In this document: piece by piece, positions 43,744 through 53,867 of the stretch | Numbering within the stretch: the first letter of the stretch is position 1 | Layout of the letters: each line of letters begins with the position of its first letter | Source of the DNA: Exophiala sp. HKRS030 | Taxonomy: Eukaryota > Ascomycota > Eurotiomycetes > Chaetothyriales > Herpotrichiellaceae | Assembly: GCA_023897205.1 (NCBI GenBank) | Contig: JAHWDD010000008.1 | Location: 868,001-932,000 of the forward strand | DNA: 64,000 bases | Direction: 5' to 3' | Position numbers and translations under genes: made by a program | The notes under the pieces: model-generated | What the model was told of the DNA's origin: nothing | The model's database searches: none | What the model saw: only the letters and a program-made list of their open reading frames with translations

Positions 43744-44811
43744 ATGGATCCCAATGACCCTCTTCACAAAGTAGTCAACGCCTTCTTCGGACCTCAACCG
43801 ACCGTGACGCGGAAACAGTGCGACGATTTGGCCGTCGCTCTTGTCGGTGGGATCGTCATTCCCACGAGCATCCAGGGTGCCTTCAGCTACACCGTCATGG
43901 CGGGACCCAATCTGACCAGGATCGTGCAATTTCGGGTTCACGACTCGGTCCTGAACATGATGGCCGTGAGTCTGGCCCAGATGATCCATCCGCAACTCGT
44001 GCCGGCCTGCACCTACCACGGAAAGCTTGGCGGGTCGTCGCCATTTTTGGTCTACGTGATGGAAAAACTTTGCGGATTTTCCTGGTTTCGCGTGCGGTCC
44101 CTGTGGAATCTCCCCACCGGTCCGCCGCCGATGAACCTGGTCTCACGACGGCGCAACACCGCGGTCGATTTGGCGAGGTACGTCGTGTCCCCCCTCTCCC
44201 CCCCCAATGTGTCACTTCAGGATGAGCTGATCGGTGGGGATAGATACTTCGCGGCGTCGTGGAATTGTAGGCCGGCGGTACTCTCCAATGCCGTCGAAGC
44301 CACGTACCACGATCTCATGCAGAAATTGGAGCTCCTTTCCCAAGCCTTGCCCTCCCGATTCATGGACAGCCTGAGACGGGTCCGCGCCGAACTTCCACTG
44401 CTCTTTGCGCCGACGTACCCTCTGGTCCTGAGTCACGGTGACCTCAGCGAGTTCAACATCTATGTGGATGTCAACACGGGACACTTGACTGGGATCATCG
44501 ACTGGGCTGAGGCCTGCATCCTTCCGTTCGGCATTTCCCTGTGGAGCCTCGAGAACATCCTCGGCCACATGGACGCTCGAGGGTGGCACTATTACGACAA
44601 TCACCACATGCTCGGGGACTTGTTCTGGCAAACCTTTGAAGAGGCCGTCGGTGGAGTCTCCGAGGCCGACAGGCAGGCTATCCGCGTGGCGAGGATGGTG
44701 GGCTTCTTCCTGCGTTACGGTTTCGTACGAGAGAACGGGGTCCGACTGCTCCCTGCGAAGGAGTCGGATTCCAGGCTGAGATATCTCGACACTTTCTGCA
44801 TGACAATATGA
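43744..44811 (+). CDS. APH-family phosphotransferase with canonical Brenner motif
   Basis: ATG 43744, 355 aa, single exon. The same frame is open upstream to 43681, giving a hydrophobic stretch, but only from a TTG, so I start at the ATG. Features: GAFSYTVMAG and IVQFRVHDSV in the N-lobe, FLVYVMEKLCGFSW hinge, catalytic LSHGDLSEFNIYVD (His 231, Asp 233, Asn 238), and metal-binding TGIIDWAEACILPFG (Asp 253). All key residues are present, so it is likely an active ATP-dependent kinase; the substrate is unknown. Third positions are strongly G/C, unlike the AT-rich transposon relic that follows. A 43-nt GT-AG interval at 44179-44221 would break the frame and is not an intron. Confidence 0.83.
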   Translation: MDPNDPLHKVVNAFFGPQPTVTRKQCDDLAVALVGGIVIPTSIQGAFSYTVMAGPNLTRIVQFRVHDSVLNMMAVSLAQMIHPQLVPACTYHGKLGGSSPFLVYVMEKLCGFSWFRVRSLWNLPTGPPPMNLVSRRRNTAVDLARYVVSPLSPPNVSLQDELIGGDRYFAASWNCRPAVLSNAVEATYHDLMQKLELLSQALPSRFMDSLRRVRAELPLLFAPTYPLVLSHGDLSEFNIYVDVNTGHLTGIIDWAEACILPFGISLWSLENILGHMDARGWHYYDNHHMLGDLFWQTFEEAVGGVSEADRQAIRVARMVGFFLRYGFVRENGVRLLPAKESDSRLRYLDTFCMTI

Positions 44812-45179
44812 TGTACTGCCACGGAGACGTCGCCGCGCAAGCCTCGAAGACTTCACCAGGAGGGCTAAACAACTATGGCATCGGTGTTGAGAACGCGGCG
44901 TAGTGTTGACACTAGTTATATGATCATCATCCTGACATTGGGCAATAATAATAATAACAATAATGATAATAATAATGATGATTTGGGGTGACTGCGCAGT
45001 TAACAGCACCGTCCACCTTCGTATTTTCACCCCGCACAAGGATAGTACTCACTTCACTTTTTTTCATTTTCCATATAAATTTGTATGGTAAGTGAAAAAT
45101 GTGAGAAGATCTATGATGTCTAGTCAACGCGAATATACAGACTATAAAAGAGGTACTGTACAAGGACTTAACCTAAGCG
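44812..45179. other. Intergenic, AT-rich trinucleotide-like tract
   Basis: About 44943-44985 is an ATA/ATG-rich run. This marks the change from the GC-rich APH gene to the AT-rich transposon relic. The minus-strand frame 44212-45039 is the shadow of the APH gene. Confidence 0.5.
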
Positions 45180-46503
45180 AGAAATCTTAGCGTGAAATCG
45201 CAGCGATATACAACATTCCTCGACCCTCCGTACAGGACATTATTAATAATCCTGGACCACGTATTAACACCAGGTCTGGGAGACCTCATAGTCTATCTAA
45301 GTATAAGAAAAGACATATGATACGCACTGCTATAAATAATACCAAGATTTCCTATGCGGAACTTAAAGCACGTTGCGATATTACGGTCTCAAATAACACT
45401 ATCTACAGACTATTAAAACAGCATAATATGAAGAAGTGACTAGCTAAAAAGAGACCTCGTCTAACTACTAAGGATGCTGAGAAACGATTACAATGGGCTA
45501 TAGTATATTATAACAGGAGTAAACGTGGAAGCACCAGGTGCGCACAGGGGTAGTCTGTAACCGCAACAACAACAACCTTCGACCTCAGAGATCCTCCTGA
45601 TCCTGTAAAGACTCTTTCTGTGACCTGCGCTGCAACCTTGCAGCGCCCTGTAGGTAATGTCGACGCCCTCGTCGACCTCAGGGCCTTGTTGGCACTCGCC
45701 GCTTAGTCGTCCTAGCCACCTGTATCTGTACAGGCGCACTCGACATTCACGGGGCCACAAGGTCCTGGTGTTACTCGTTCAGCATCACGTACCTAGGGCT
45801 CACAGCCACCAGAGAACGGCGCACTCATAGTTCCAGGAAAAGTAAACTCATTGCATTGCAAGACGGCCTCGCCGTTATGGCCCGTTACACATCTCTATAT
45901 GCTATTCTTGTTGCTTCTTGCTATCTACTCGGGCCGATGTCACGCCCAGCCTCCTCCCGTCACCCCACGCGCACACTTGTAACAGCTAATCATCACTGAC
46001 GATAAGGGTACATCCCCATCCTTTCCCAGTACACTATCTTCAGAACTAAAGCATTAAATGCCTATATTCTTGAGCGAGACTTTAAGCTTAAAAAAATGGG
46101 CTACTCAGCGAATTCCTATCTAAAAGTCCTTGACAACAATATCCTATCTATCTAGGAACTAGGCATAATATTTACACAGGATAACACATCTATTCATGGA
46201 GCTAAAAAGGTTAGAAAATGGTTTGAGGATAATGGTATTAAGGTTATGAATTGGCCTCCTTGTTCTCCAGATTTAAACCCGATTGAAAACCTCTGGTTTA
46301 AGATTAAATACCTTGTCAATATTATTAATCATGAATTACAATTTACAACAGGTAATTCCGAAGAGATTCGAGAGCGTTTCAAGATTGCTATTTAATGGGC
46401 ATGAGCTTCTATTTCTCCTGAAAGAATTAGGAGTGTTGTTAAGAGTATGGACACCAGGGTTAACGCTGTCCTCGAGGTAAAGGGCTGGTACACGCGATAT
46501 TAG
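45180..46503 (+). mobile_element. Tc1/mariner transposase relic split by a solo LTR
   Basis: Left part (45180-45507): helix-turn-helix region REIAAIYNIPRPSVQDIINN, the linker SGRPHSL, a second HTH AELKARCDITVSNNTIYRLL, and KKRPRLTTKDAEKRLQWA. Right part (46045-46503): LKALNAYILERDFKLKKMGY, the second catalytic Asp in IIFTQDNTSIHGA, the C-terminal DDE-family signature SPDLNPIENLWFKIK, and a tail ending VKGWYTRY. The first catalytic Asp region is missing where the LTR lies. In-frame stops are TAG near 45200, TGA (KK-TGA-LAKK) and TAG (SI-TAG-ELG, expected Trp), two of which fit Trp TGG to TGA or TAG. The sequence is strongly AT-rich, as expected after RIP. It is inactive. Confidence 0.85.
45508..46032 (-). 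repeat. Solo LTR (family B) inside the Tc1/mariner relic
   Basis: On the plus strand it opens TATAACAGGAGTAAAC and closes CCCAGTACACTA. Reversed, it matches the LTRs at 63121-63682 (GGAGTAAACnnGGAAGCACC, GCACCAGGTGCGCACAGG, TGTAAAGACTCTTTCTGT and GCACTCGACATTCACGGGGC blocks). It interrupts the transposase between LQWAIVYY and LKALNAY. It is less AT-rich than the host relic, so it probably arrived after the relic had decayed. Confidence 0.8.
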
Positions 46504-46993
46504 TTACATAACTAGAGAGTTATATTCTCTGAAAAAAGCGCTATCAAATGATACCTATTACAACATGAAATCTCATGATATGCCTATATAATTACAATCA
46601 ATTCTCATGATTATTGTGATATAAGGCTCAACCGACTATTATAATATGTATAAAAGTCTTCTGGAATCATTCCGCGTGCTTGGAAATCGTGAGGAAGCTT
46701 CTAGTAGGTTGCTTTGATGTATATATGTGCCTCTACTCCTTGAGGAAGTAGACAAAATAACAAGATCAACATTAGCTTCCACTGCTATAATTCAGAACTA
46801 TGATGTGGGCTAGTAAAAGGGGTTGACCTGGCATGCGGGGGTGGACGGTGACTTGGTGCGGAGGTGCTGTACAACTTACTCCTGAGTCCTCACCAGCTGA
46901 CAGTCTACCCCTCACAGCCAGAAGTAATCCCTCTGGCCATCACAGGTTTTCCCCTCTGTGGTCACCCTTGTCAATCCTGTGCGGCCAAAGTCG
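46504..46993. other. AT-rich flank of the transposon relic
   Basis: No gene. The first 200 bases are AT-rich like the transposase relic and may include its terminal region. From about 46820 the composition returns to balanced. Confidence 0.45.
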
Positions 46994-47520
46994 TACCGGC
47001 AATAATTCTTGGCAAACAATATGATGTCACTCTCTGACACTCTTCTCTCATCTGATTGGTCAATACTCTTAATCATCCAAAGTGCACAGAGTCCTAGATA
47101 TCTAGAGTTAATAATTATAAACTCAAGGTAATTGGAAGAGCATTGCAGACCCGGTCTGCTTCAACTATGGTGAGACCTCTTCCTTGTTTGACAGATCCGT
47201 GCTTCGAATGTTGAGATTTGTGATTGCCTCTAGCGGGCGAATCACAACATGAGAGACATCTGTTTCAAGATATAATCGTAAGTCCCAACTATTTTGCATG
47301 TTGTGGTTGCAAGACCTTTCCGAAATGGTATCTTGAGTGTGTTGCGAAATAACAATGACGAGCCCCTAGCTATCTTGGATGTGTCGAGTGCAAGCTCTTA
47401 TATTGTCTTGAGTTTATTGTTTGCGACTTTAAGATATCTAGGACTCTGTGCACAATAATCCTAGACCAATCAGATGAGAGGAGAGCGTCAGATAGTGACA
47501 TCACATCACTGCTCAGAATT
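46994..47520. mobile_element. Foldback/MITE-like element with ~105-bp inverted repeats
   Basis: Left arm about 47010-47120 and right arm about 47405-47515 are inverted copies. Shared blocks are GATGTCACTNTCTGAC, CTCTCATCTGATTGGTC, GTGCACAGAGTCCTAGATAT and AACTCAAG. The roughly 290-base centre contains one unit of the minisatellite motif (GAGTGTGTTGCGAAATAAC). There is no transposase. Ends and target duplication could not be set exactly. Confidence 0.75.
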
Positions 47521-48322
47521 CCTTCTGGTACGATCCAGGTTGCGCAGAAGTGTCAGAAAAGGAGAAAGGTTGCCAGAGAACTACTAGCCTTGTGCTGGTG
47601 ACTCGTAGTCTAGTCCTCCTTCGTATTGAATTCTTCATTTCAAACCCATGGTCATGACAGGATTCAAGGAGGTCGGCAAGGCACAGAAAAGGGACGGGAG
47701 CGAGGACCCATTTAGCGGCACACGGTCGAGTCGATCCCGGGCCCTAATCTATTGTACAAGTACAATATTGTACAATACAGGTAGATCGACCACTAGTCAC
47801 GGGAGGAGCCGTATGTGGACAACATTGTGAGCCGTCGTCATCGTCGTCGTTGTTAGCCCCTTTTTTTTAGTCAAGTCTTACAGATTGAACGCACTCGCAG
47901 TCTGTGTGCGGCTTCAAGGGGGCCGGAGCATAATTTAAATAATAATAAAAACTAAAAAAAAACAGGCGGCGGATGCTCTGTGTGTGTGTGTGTGTGTGGA
48001 AACCCTAACCTGGGCCATTTCATTTTCTAGCTCGTATCTTGTTCCTTGCAATTCTGCTGTCGAAGGGGTCAATTTGCCCGACGACGTCAAGCAAGATTTT
48101 GTGTGTCTGAGCAATGATATGTATCTCGTACGTACAGTAGGGGGAAAAGGTGCTGCGCGCTGAAAAACAATTGTGGCCGATGTTTGCTAGAGCTTGCCAT
48201 GGCATTACTTCCTGGCTCAGCTCAGCTCTCGACGACATCAATCAGGTCGATGCCCCAACCATGCAATCACTTGGACCCTCGGATCTGCAAAAGGAGCAGA
48301 CATGAAGATGATTGCTTCCATT
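47521..48322. other. Intergenic; partial repeat C and (TG)n
   Basis: About 47580-47655 repeats the CCTCCTTCGTATTGAATTCT block of repeat C. A T run at 47861-47868 and a TG run at about 47979-47998 follow. AACCCTAACC at 48001-48010 is a single telomere-like word without an array. No gene. Confidence 0.5.
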
Positions 48323-49469
48323 CTAGCTTCGTCCTGTCCTGAGGTCTTTACGGACTCTGCGGAGTTCGTTCACCTCCTCTGCGTATTCCAATACCTTGCA
48401 CAGATCGTCCATATTGGCCACGTTGACGGCGGCGACAGATTGAAGATCCGTATCCTCCCCATCTGTTCCTCGGACGAAACCAAAGTCTTCAAGCGATAGA
48501 AAAAGTCCAGCTTGGCTATCGGGGTTCTTGACACCGTCCTTGTTTCGAATTTCCTAGTTGAGACACCACCGATTAGTACTGTGATTGATCTCACGAGGGA
48601 CCGACCTTTTCGGGAGGGTTTGGGGGTTTGATCTTACCACGGCATCACCGCAGGCTACCCCTTCAAACTTCTCGTCTCCACCAAACTTTGCCCTCCAAAC
48701 CAAGAGACGTGCTCCTTTGCCAACTGGATGGTCAACGTCGACTGTGATGACAGTTCGGATCCGACCCTGAGTCTGCTCGATGTATTCTTGTGCACGTTTG
48801 TGTAGCTCTTTGGTTGTCTGCGAGACTGCGACTTCACCAACCAGAACCGGGTACTCGGCATTCTTTACATCTATGAAGCTGACATCAGGTGAACGCTGGT
48901 CCCTGCCCTTGGGGTTCTTGAACGGATAGTAAAGGGCTGCAGAGAGGGTAGGTCTGAGCGACGCGGCAAAGTTGGCCATGGAGGGTTCCGCCTTGTCTTT
49001 GACTCCGCCGATGAAAGACGTCAAGCATGAATTGAGATACGCAACGATGAATTCGTGTTTGATCCCGTGCAGTATCAAAGTCAGAGTTTCAGTGGCATAG
49101 GAATAGTCGTATCTATTGTCAATAGTCAGCTTTTAGGAGCACTTTGAACTCACTGGACCCCTGGTAGGGTATTCAGCCAGCCTTCAGAGTCCCGTAAACC
49201 TACCTCACGCGTGTTCCTGAGAATTCACCGCCTTCTGCCAACTCGTCGAATTGTTTGAATTGCTCGGCGGGAAGGAAGAAGTCGTTTCTTTCGGCGTCGG
49301 AGCGTCGAAGGCCGCCTTGTCGGTCTCGGAGATAAGTCACAAGAGCTTGCAACTCGAACTTGTAGGGTTGTTCCGCGTTCTCAGAGGCTGTGATGTTGGT
49401 CAATGAGGGCTTAGGATTAGAGATGAGAAGTGCCTTGGGTACCTTGTGCAGGAAGTGAATTTGGACCAT
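48323..49469 (-). CDS. Hypothetical protein, PD-(D/E)XK nuclease-like (3 exons)
   Basis: Model complement(join(48323..48553, 48638..49112, 49204..49469)), 323 aa, ATG 49469. Introns of 90 and 84 nt (donors GTAGGT and GTAAGA; acceptors CAATAG and AACTAG) keep the frame. The N-terminal third is helical (ELQALVTYLRDRQGGL). The likely core is QRSPDVSFIDVKNAEYPVLV then GEVAVSQTTKEL and AQEYIEQTQGRIRTVITVDV: Asp after Pro, then Glu in E-V-A-x-S-Q, the same plan as the 41.7 kb gene. The C-terminus (NVANMDDLCKVLEYAEEVNE) is helical. The catalytic Lys is not in its usual place. All exons are intact. An enzymatic or degenerate DNA-binding role is possible; no partner is evident. Confidence 0.72.
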
Positions 49470-50501
49470 CGCCGCTCATGGCAGAGTGATCCGTAGCGCA
49501 GTTCTCGTCGTGATTCTGTCCAAGGACAGAAGTCTGTCGTGAATCCATCTTCACACTTGCGTCTGGGAGGGTGCGAAGAAGATGTAAGCTGGACCAAGGA
49601 TGCTGTTGTTGCGATGATGGGATTGTTGTGATGGGTTTGTTGGGATGGTGTGAACAAACAACCTGTGAATAGATGGGGAGTTGCTACGGAGAAACAGACG
49701 GCCCACTAAGCATGTGGTTTCTGCAGAGCACAGCCACTTGATGAGCAGTCGTAGTTTCCCGGCTTAACGTCTCTCGTATCGTATACAAACAAAGCAAATG
49801 TTGTTACCGGTCTTTCATACCAACACCCAGCCGAACATTGGCAATCCTGCCCGATTCTTCTCTGACTCTCATATCCGCGTCCAAGGAAATGTTGATCAAT
49901 GTAACGACAGTTCAACAGCCAGCCTCACGACCCAAGGCACTGGAAAGCGGGTTTCACTCACGCCGGATCGGAGGACCCGCCTCGCACCATCTCCTCCTGA
50001 CCATCATAAGCGACCACCATCCGAAGCCCACCGAGTCGCCGAGGGAATGCCTATGAGCAATAAGAAACAAGATTTATCAACTTCGCCATGGGAAACAGGG
50101 GGAATTGTAGTCGTGCGTGTAGTAGTCATTCAGTGAGGAATCGTTTTTGCCTGCAGCCAGCAGTATATACCCCCCTCACCTGTCTAGATAGTTGTAGCAG
50201 TACCCGCGACCAAGATTGTGCCCTCTACACCTGGGTCTACTACAGTCATGCCAAGTGCAAATAGATTCCAAAAGCTTCGTACCAGAGACCTCATACCCAG
50301 TTTCCCATCGCGTGTCTGTCATACCCGTCAATAACAAACAGATCGATAGGTGATCATGTCCCATCTTTTACTCGCGTAGAGAAGATTCAACCATGGGTAG
50401 AAAGAAAAAACCCCGTCCAAAATCCTGCCACCCGATGTCAAGATCAAGATGGCCGCCAAAAGTCCAATTGTTTTCCGTGGTCGAGTGAACTCACGAGTCC
50501 G
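49470..50501. other. Intergenic; no recognisable gene
   Basis: Contains the promoter side of the 48.3 kb gene and the 3' flank of the kinase pseudogene. Frames at 49706-49915 minus and 49798-50136 plus overlap and lack domains. Confidence 0.45.
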
Positions 50502-51291
50502 TCAAAGTGTCAAGCCCTTCCCGACGTCCAAGAACTTCCCGATGCTATTGACCGCTTGTTCATCCCCTTCAACGGTATCTGCCACCTCCTCATCCACCCA
50601 TCCCTCCGTCCAGCCACCGCCGAAGTCGATCAGCCACGCATTGTCTTGATCGTCGATGAAGACGTTGCCGGCCTTTCCGTCGCCCCATACCACGCCAAAC
50701 TCGTGCAGCCGATCCACCGTCTCACGGATCTGGCCGGCCCATTTCTCCCTCGTCGCTTTCGATATCGTCTCGACGTTTATTCTCGCCAGCTTGCCACCGA
50801 GCATTCCAGGAGGAATTCACTGGCGGAGGAGACCGATGATACGCCCGCTCTCGGCGTCCTCGACGTAGCCGCACAATCTCGGCACCTGCAGCGTCCTGCT
50901 AGTCGTCGTTTCGGAGCGAATCTTCTCTAGTGTGAGGAGGGTGGACAGCTCCCGCTCGATATCGAGGTCAAATGGCGACCCCGTCGTGTGAGCTTTACGA
51001 AAGCATTTTTTACCCGTTGACTTGGACTTGGCTGACGACACAAGGTCCGACAAAGACCTCGAGAACGTCGATCTCATGGAATGAGAATGTCGGCAGCTCG
51101 CCGTTGATTGATGGTTCGGAATCAATGTCGTCGTCAGGTTGAGGCTCGGAACAAGAGTAGGCATTGCTGGCGTTGATCGGAACAATGAGCCGTCTACCCT
51201 GTTCCGTCTTGAAGCAAAAGTGGATTGTCTCTGGGTGGAGAAGAGAATACAAGGTCTGCGTAGAGAAGCCGAGAGTGGGTGCAGGTGCCAT
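50502..51291 (-). pseudogene. Fungal kinase-like gene with one frameshift and one stop
   Basis: ATG 51291 (MAPAPTLG) opens a frame that includes SFHEIDVLEVFVGPCVVSQV and ends at a TAA (51010-51012). The homologous text continues one base away in frame: KAHTTGSPFDLDIERELSTL, LQVPRLCGYVEDAESGRI. One surplus G in the GGG at 51013-51015 explains the shift. A TGA at 50817-50819 interrupts it again before GQIRETVDRLHEFGVVWGDG, with the catalytic loop W-G-D-G-K-A-G-N and the metal-binding WLIDFGGG. In the usual kinase motif the first residue is His, here Trp. The catalytic Asp, Asn and DFG Asp remain, so the ancestor may have been active. The start could lie further upstream. Confidence 0.7.
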
Positions 51292-52883
51292 CTCTGTAAA
51301 CACCCGTCCTCCTGCGTCGACTAGGATCCCGTTGAACCTGGGTATCCTCAGGATGGGTCATCTCCCGGATTGTCTCTGACTTGAATCATGAAGCGCGCGA
51401 CCGATCAAACTGAGAGCAGAATAGATATGTCAATTTCCATATTCGCAGTACAATGTGTTCTTATAAGACCAACCACGACGGTTTTGAATACACTCCTTTT
51501 CCCATCATCATGACGACTCTTCTTTTCGTCCTTGATCATTACTCATCTTCTTGCTCTTATACTCCTTGTGCTGTAATACCTTCCTGACCTGCATCCCTAC
51601 AGTATTTCCCTGCCAGCAACCACGCTCTAGAGAAATCACAACGTGCCACCATGTGACGGAAGTCCATCGGTGCGGTCGCCATTCCAGCCACGCCATCAGA
51701 TACTGCGAAGACTCCACTTGTCGAACTCGCAGACGGTTGATGTGTAATAAACGCAGTCAAGCACGCTCCAACCAGCGTGACTCGCTGTGGAATTTGGCCA
51801 GCTGCATATGTGATAATGGGCCAAATCGCGACGGACGTTTCGTCTTTCAATGTGTCATTGGCGCAAAAACACACAATGTCAGAAACCCATACAATCACAA
51901 TCCTTGCCTTGAGTGTGCAACCTATTGTCGCAGATAAGGTGAGTCTAGAGCTTCCTCCTTTTCACGGATGGCTGGTTACCCGAAATTGGTCAGGTTCACG
52001 GAGAACGAACTTGCCGTGAGCCTGCACAGTGGATGTGACTGACTAAGTGGAAGACAGTGTAGTGACGGCAAGCTTGCAGAATAGAAGGACAGCAAGGGAT
52101 GATGCCAGAATGATGCCAGTAATGATGCCAGTAATGAAGCGACGAATTATACGACCTCAGTTCTAGTCTTTTCCAGCCAATATAGAACCAAGTTCCGCTT
52201 CATATTCTCCTTTTGCGCACGTTCTTGTTCCGACCATCGGGCCACGTCCAAATGGAACCCATTCGGTGTAACCATAGTATTCTCTGGTATGACCAGTGTT
52301 GTTGGTCATTCGACTGTTCAAACAGCCCATTCCGTGATAGGTTTCGTGCACTGGTTCAAGGGAAAGCTCCACAGCTTCAAAGCTACTTTGGAAGTCTGGA
52401 CCCGAGATTCCTCTCGGCCTATATTGATAAAGCTCCCTGAGCAGCGTGCGGGCTTTTGTCAGAAGCCTGCGCTCTTTCTCGTCCCGTAACCGTTCGGCTC
52501 AATCCTCGTCGCTTTCCGCTAAGCTCATGGCCGAATCTTTGAGCACCCTTCTCCGCATACCAACACCTCCAAGTAGTCGAATCGTCCAGAAAACAAGTAC
52601 GGAATATCGTCAAAACCATCGTGGCAGCCAACGTGACGAACCCTCTTGTAGCCGTCCACCACTTCCTTGAAACGGATCAAGAGGTTTCCCTGATGCCATA
52701 AAGCATCCTTTTCTCTCCCCAAGGTCTGTCGTCTTGTGGCGACTGTGTCTGGCTGCGATCATAGGTTATCCGGACGAATCTCGGCTTCCCGGAGAAGCTC
52801 TTGGATCTGGTGCATGTTCGTACGTGAGGTCAAGATCCGCGAGATCAACCCTCTGGCGAAGGTGATGAGGGTAACTGGAAAGG
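51292..52883. other. No defined gene; short tandem TGATGCCAG words
   Basis: Near 52100-52135 the word AATGATGCCAG occurs three times in tandem. Frames at 51557-51898, 52163-52372 and 52525-52722 (minus) have protein-like stretches, but no consistent start, domain or frame. Part of the C-terminus of the APH-like pseudogene that ends at 52884 may extend into 52.4-52.9 kb in other frames. Confidence 0.4.
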
Positions 52884-53706
52884 TCAGTGGTGAACGTGAG
52901 AATGACGCGAACAAGCCCAAAAATGGTCTCTTCGAATGTTGCTCCATGCCTCCACAACCGATACAATCTGCTCGCAATCTGTGCCGGGAAACCACATCTG
53001 CCCGAAGACGGGGATACTGCCGTCTTCGATGATCAAATGCGAGCATTTCTCGAAAATGTGTGGCCAAAAGCCTGCGCTGAGCCAGTCCAACGCACACGGG
53101 GGCTCGCCTCTCTGCCACTTTATGTTGTGCGGGAAGAAGTCCAGATGACACAAGCAAATGTCTGAAGGTGAAAAAGCAAAAGCACGATTGTTGTCGAGAA
53201 GATCGGAATCACCGAACAAGAGTGCGTAGGCCGGACCAGGTCCAGCCAGTGGCCCTGGAGTCGGGGATCGCACGGTCGCGAAGTGCTGCAACACTCGAAC
53301 CAGGGCCTCCAGATCTCCCTGGTCCTCGATCCTGCGCTTCTTTTCCCCCGCCGTCGACTCCATCACGAGATATCCCTGCCCGGTATCGTCCTCAAAGAAA
53401 TCAAAGACTTTGGGTACCCGAAAGATTCTGTGGTCCAACAGATGATGTGCTTTGCGCTGATTCTAGTATTCCTGCTCGAAGACACCGTATCCCCCACTTG
53501 ACGACAGTGCTGTCGTTCAGTTTGGCGACTGCGTTACCATGAAGGGATCCTCCGAGCGGTTGGTGTTCTGTTGCAAGTGCACATTGCTCTAGGATAGCAA
53601 CTTGAGTGGCATTCAGTTTGGTATTCATCCTCCGTAGTGTTTTGACGATTTGACGTACTTGAAAAGGCCAATGAGAAGCAAAAAGCAGCTGGGGTAGTAG
53701 ATTCAT
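52884..53706 (-). pseudogene. APH-like phosphotransferase gene with frameshift and TAG
   Basis: ATG 53706; the first frame runs to LNDSTVVKWG. There a run of five G (minus strand; 53491-53495) appears one base too long. In the next frame the protein continues YGVFEQEY, a TAG at 53463-53465 (expected Gln, CAG to TAG), NQRKAHHLLDHRIFRVPKVF, YLVMESTAGE, catalytic ICLCHLDFFPHNIKW and CALDWLSAGFWP. The pair H-x-D-x5-N and D-W-x-x-A-G-F-x-P is the APH/kinase core seen in a fungal subfamily. The frame closes at 52884 after a drifted C-terminus. Two simple lesions suggest recent inactivation. Confidence 0.7.
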
Positions 53707-53867
53707 CGCCCCGGTTTGCCAGCTTGACGCGGTTTTACCGTTTCAAGCCCAGCCACACGCGTGACCGATTTTGAAATACTTTCGTGTGGTGAGAGAAGAG
53801 AAGATTAAGGCATGATACAGCCACATATGGATATTGTATACCCGCACATTGTCGTCAAGCTGTAGCT

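Noticed and set aside
44179..44221. Possible 43-nt intron in the APH gene at 43744-44811
   Set aside because: Removing it shifts the frame into an immediate TGA, while the unspliced frame is open and matches the family.
44212..45039. 275-codon minus-strand ORF
   Set aside because: Antisense shadow of the GC-rich APH gene at 43744-44811, extended through an AT-rich tract that yields an Ile run.
48001..48010. Telomere-like AACCCTAACC
   Set aside because: Single occurrence, no array; not evidence of a telomere or subtelomere.
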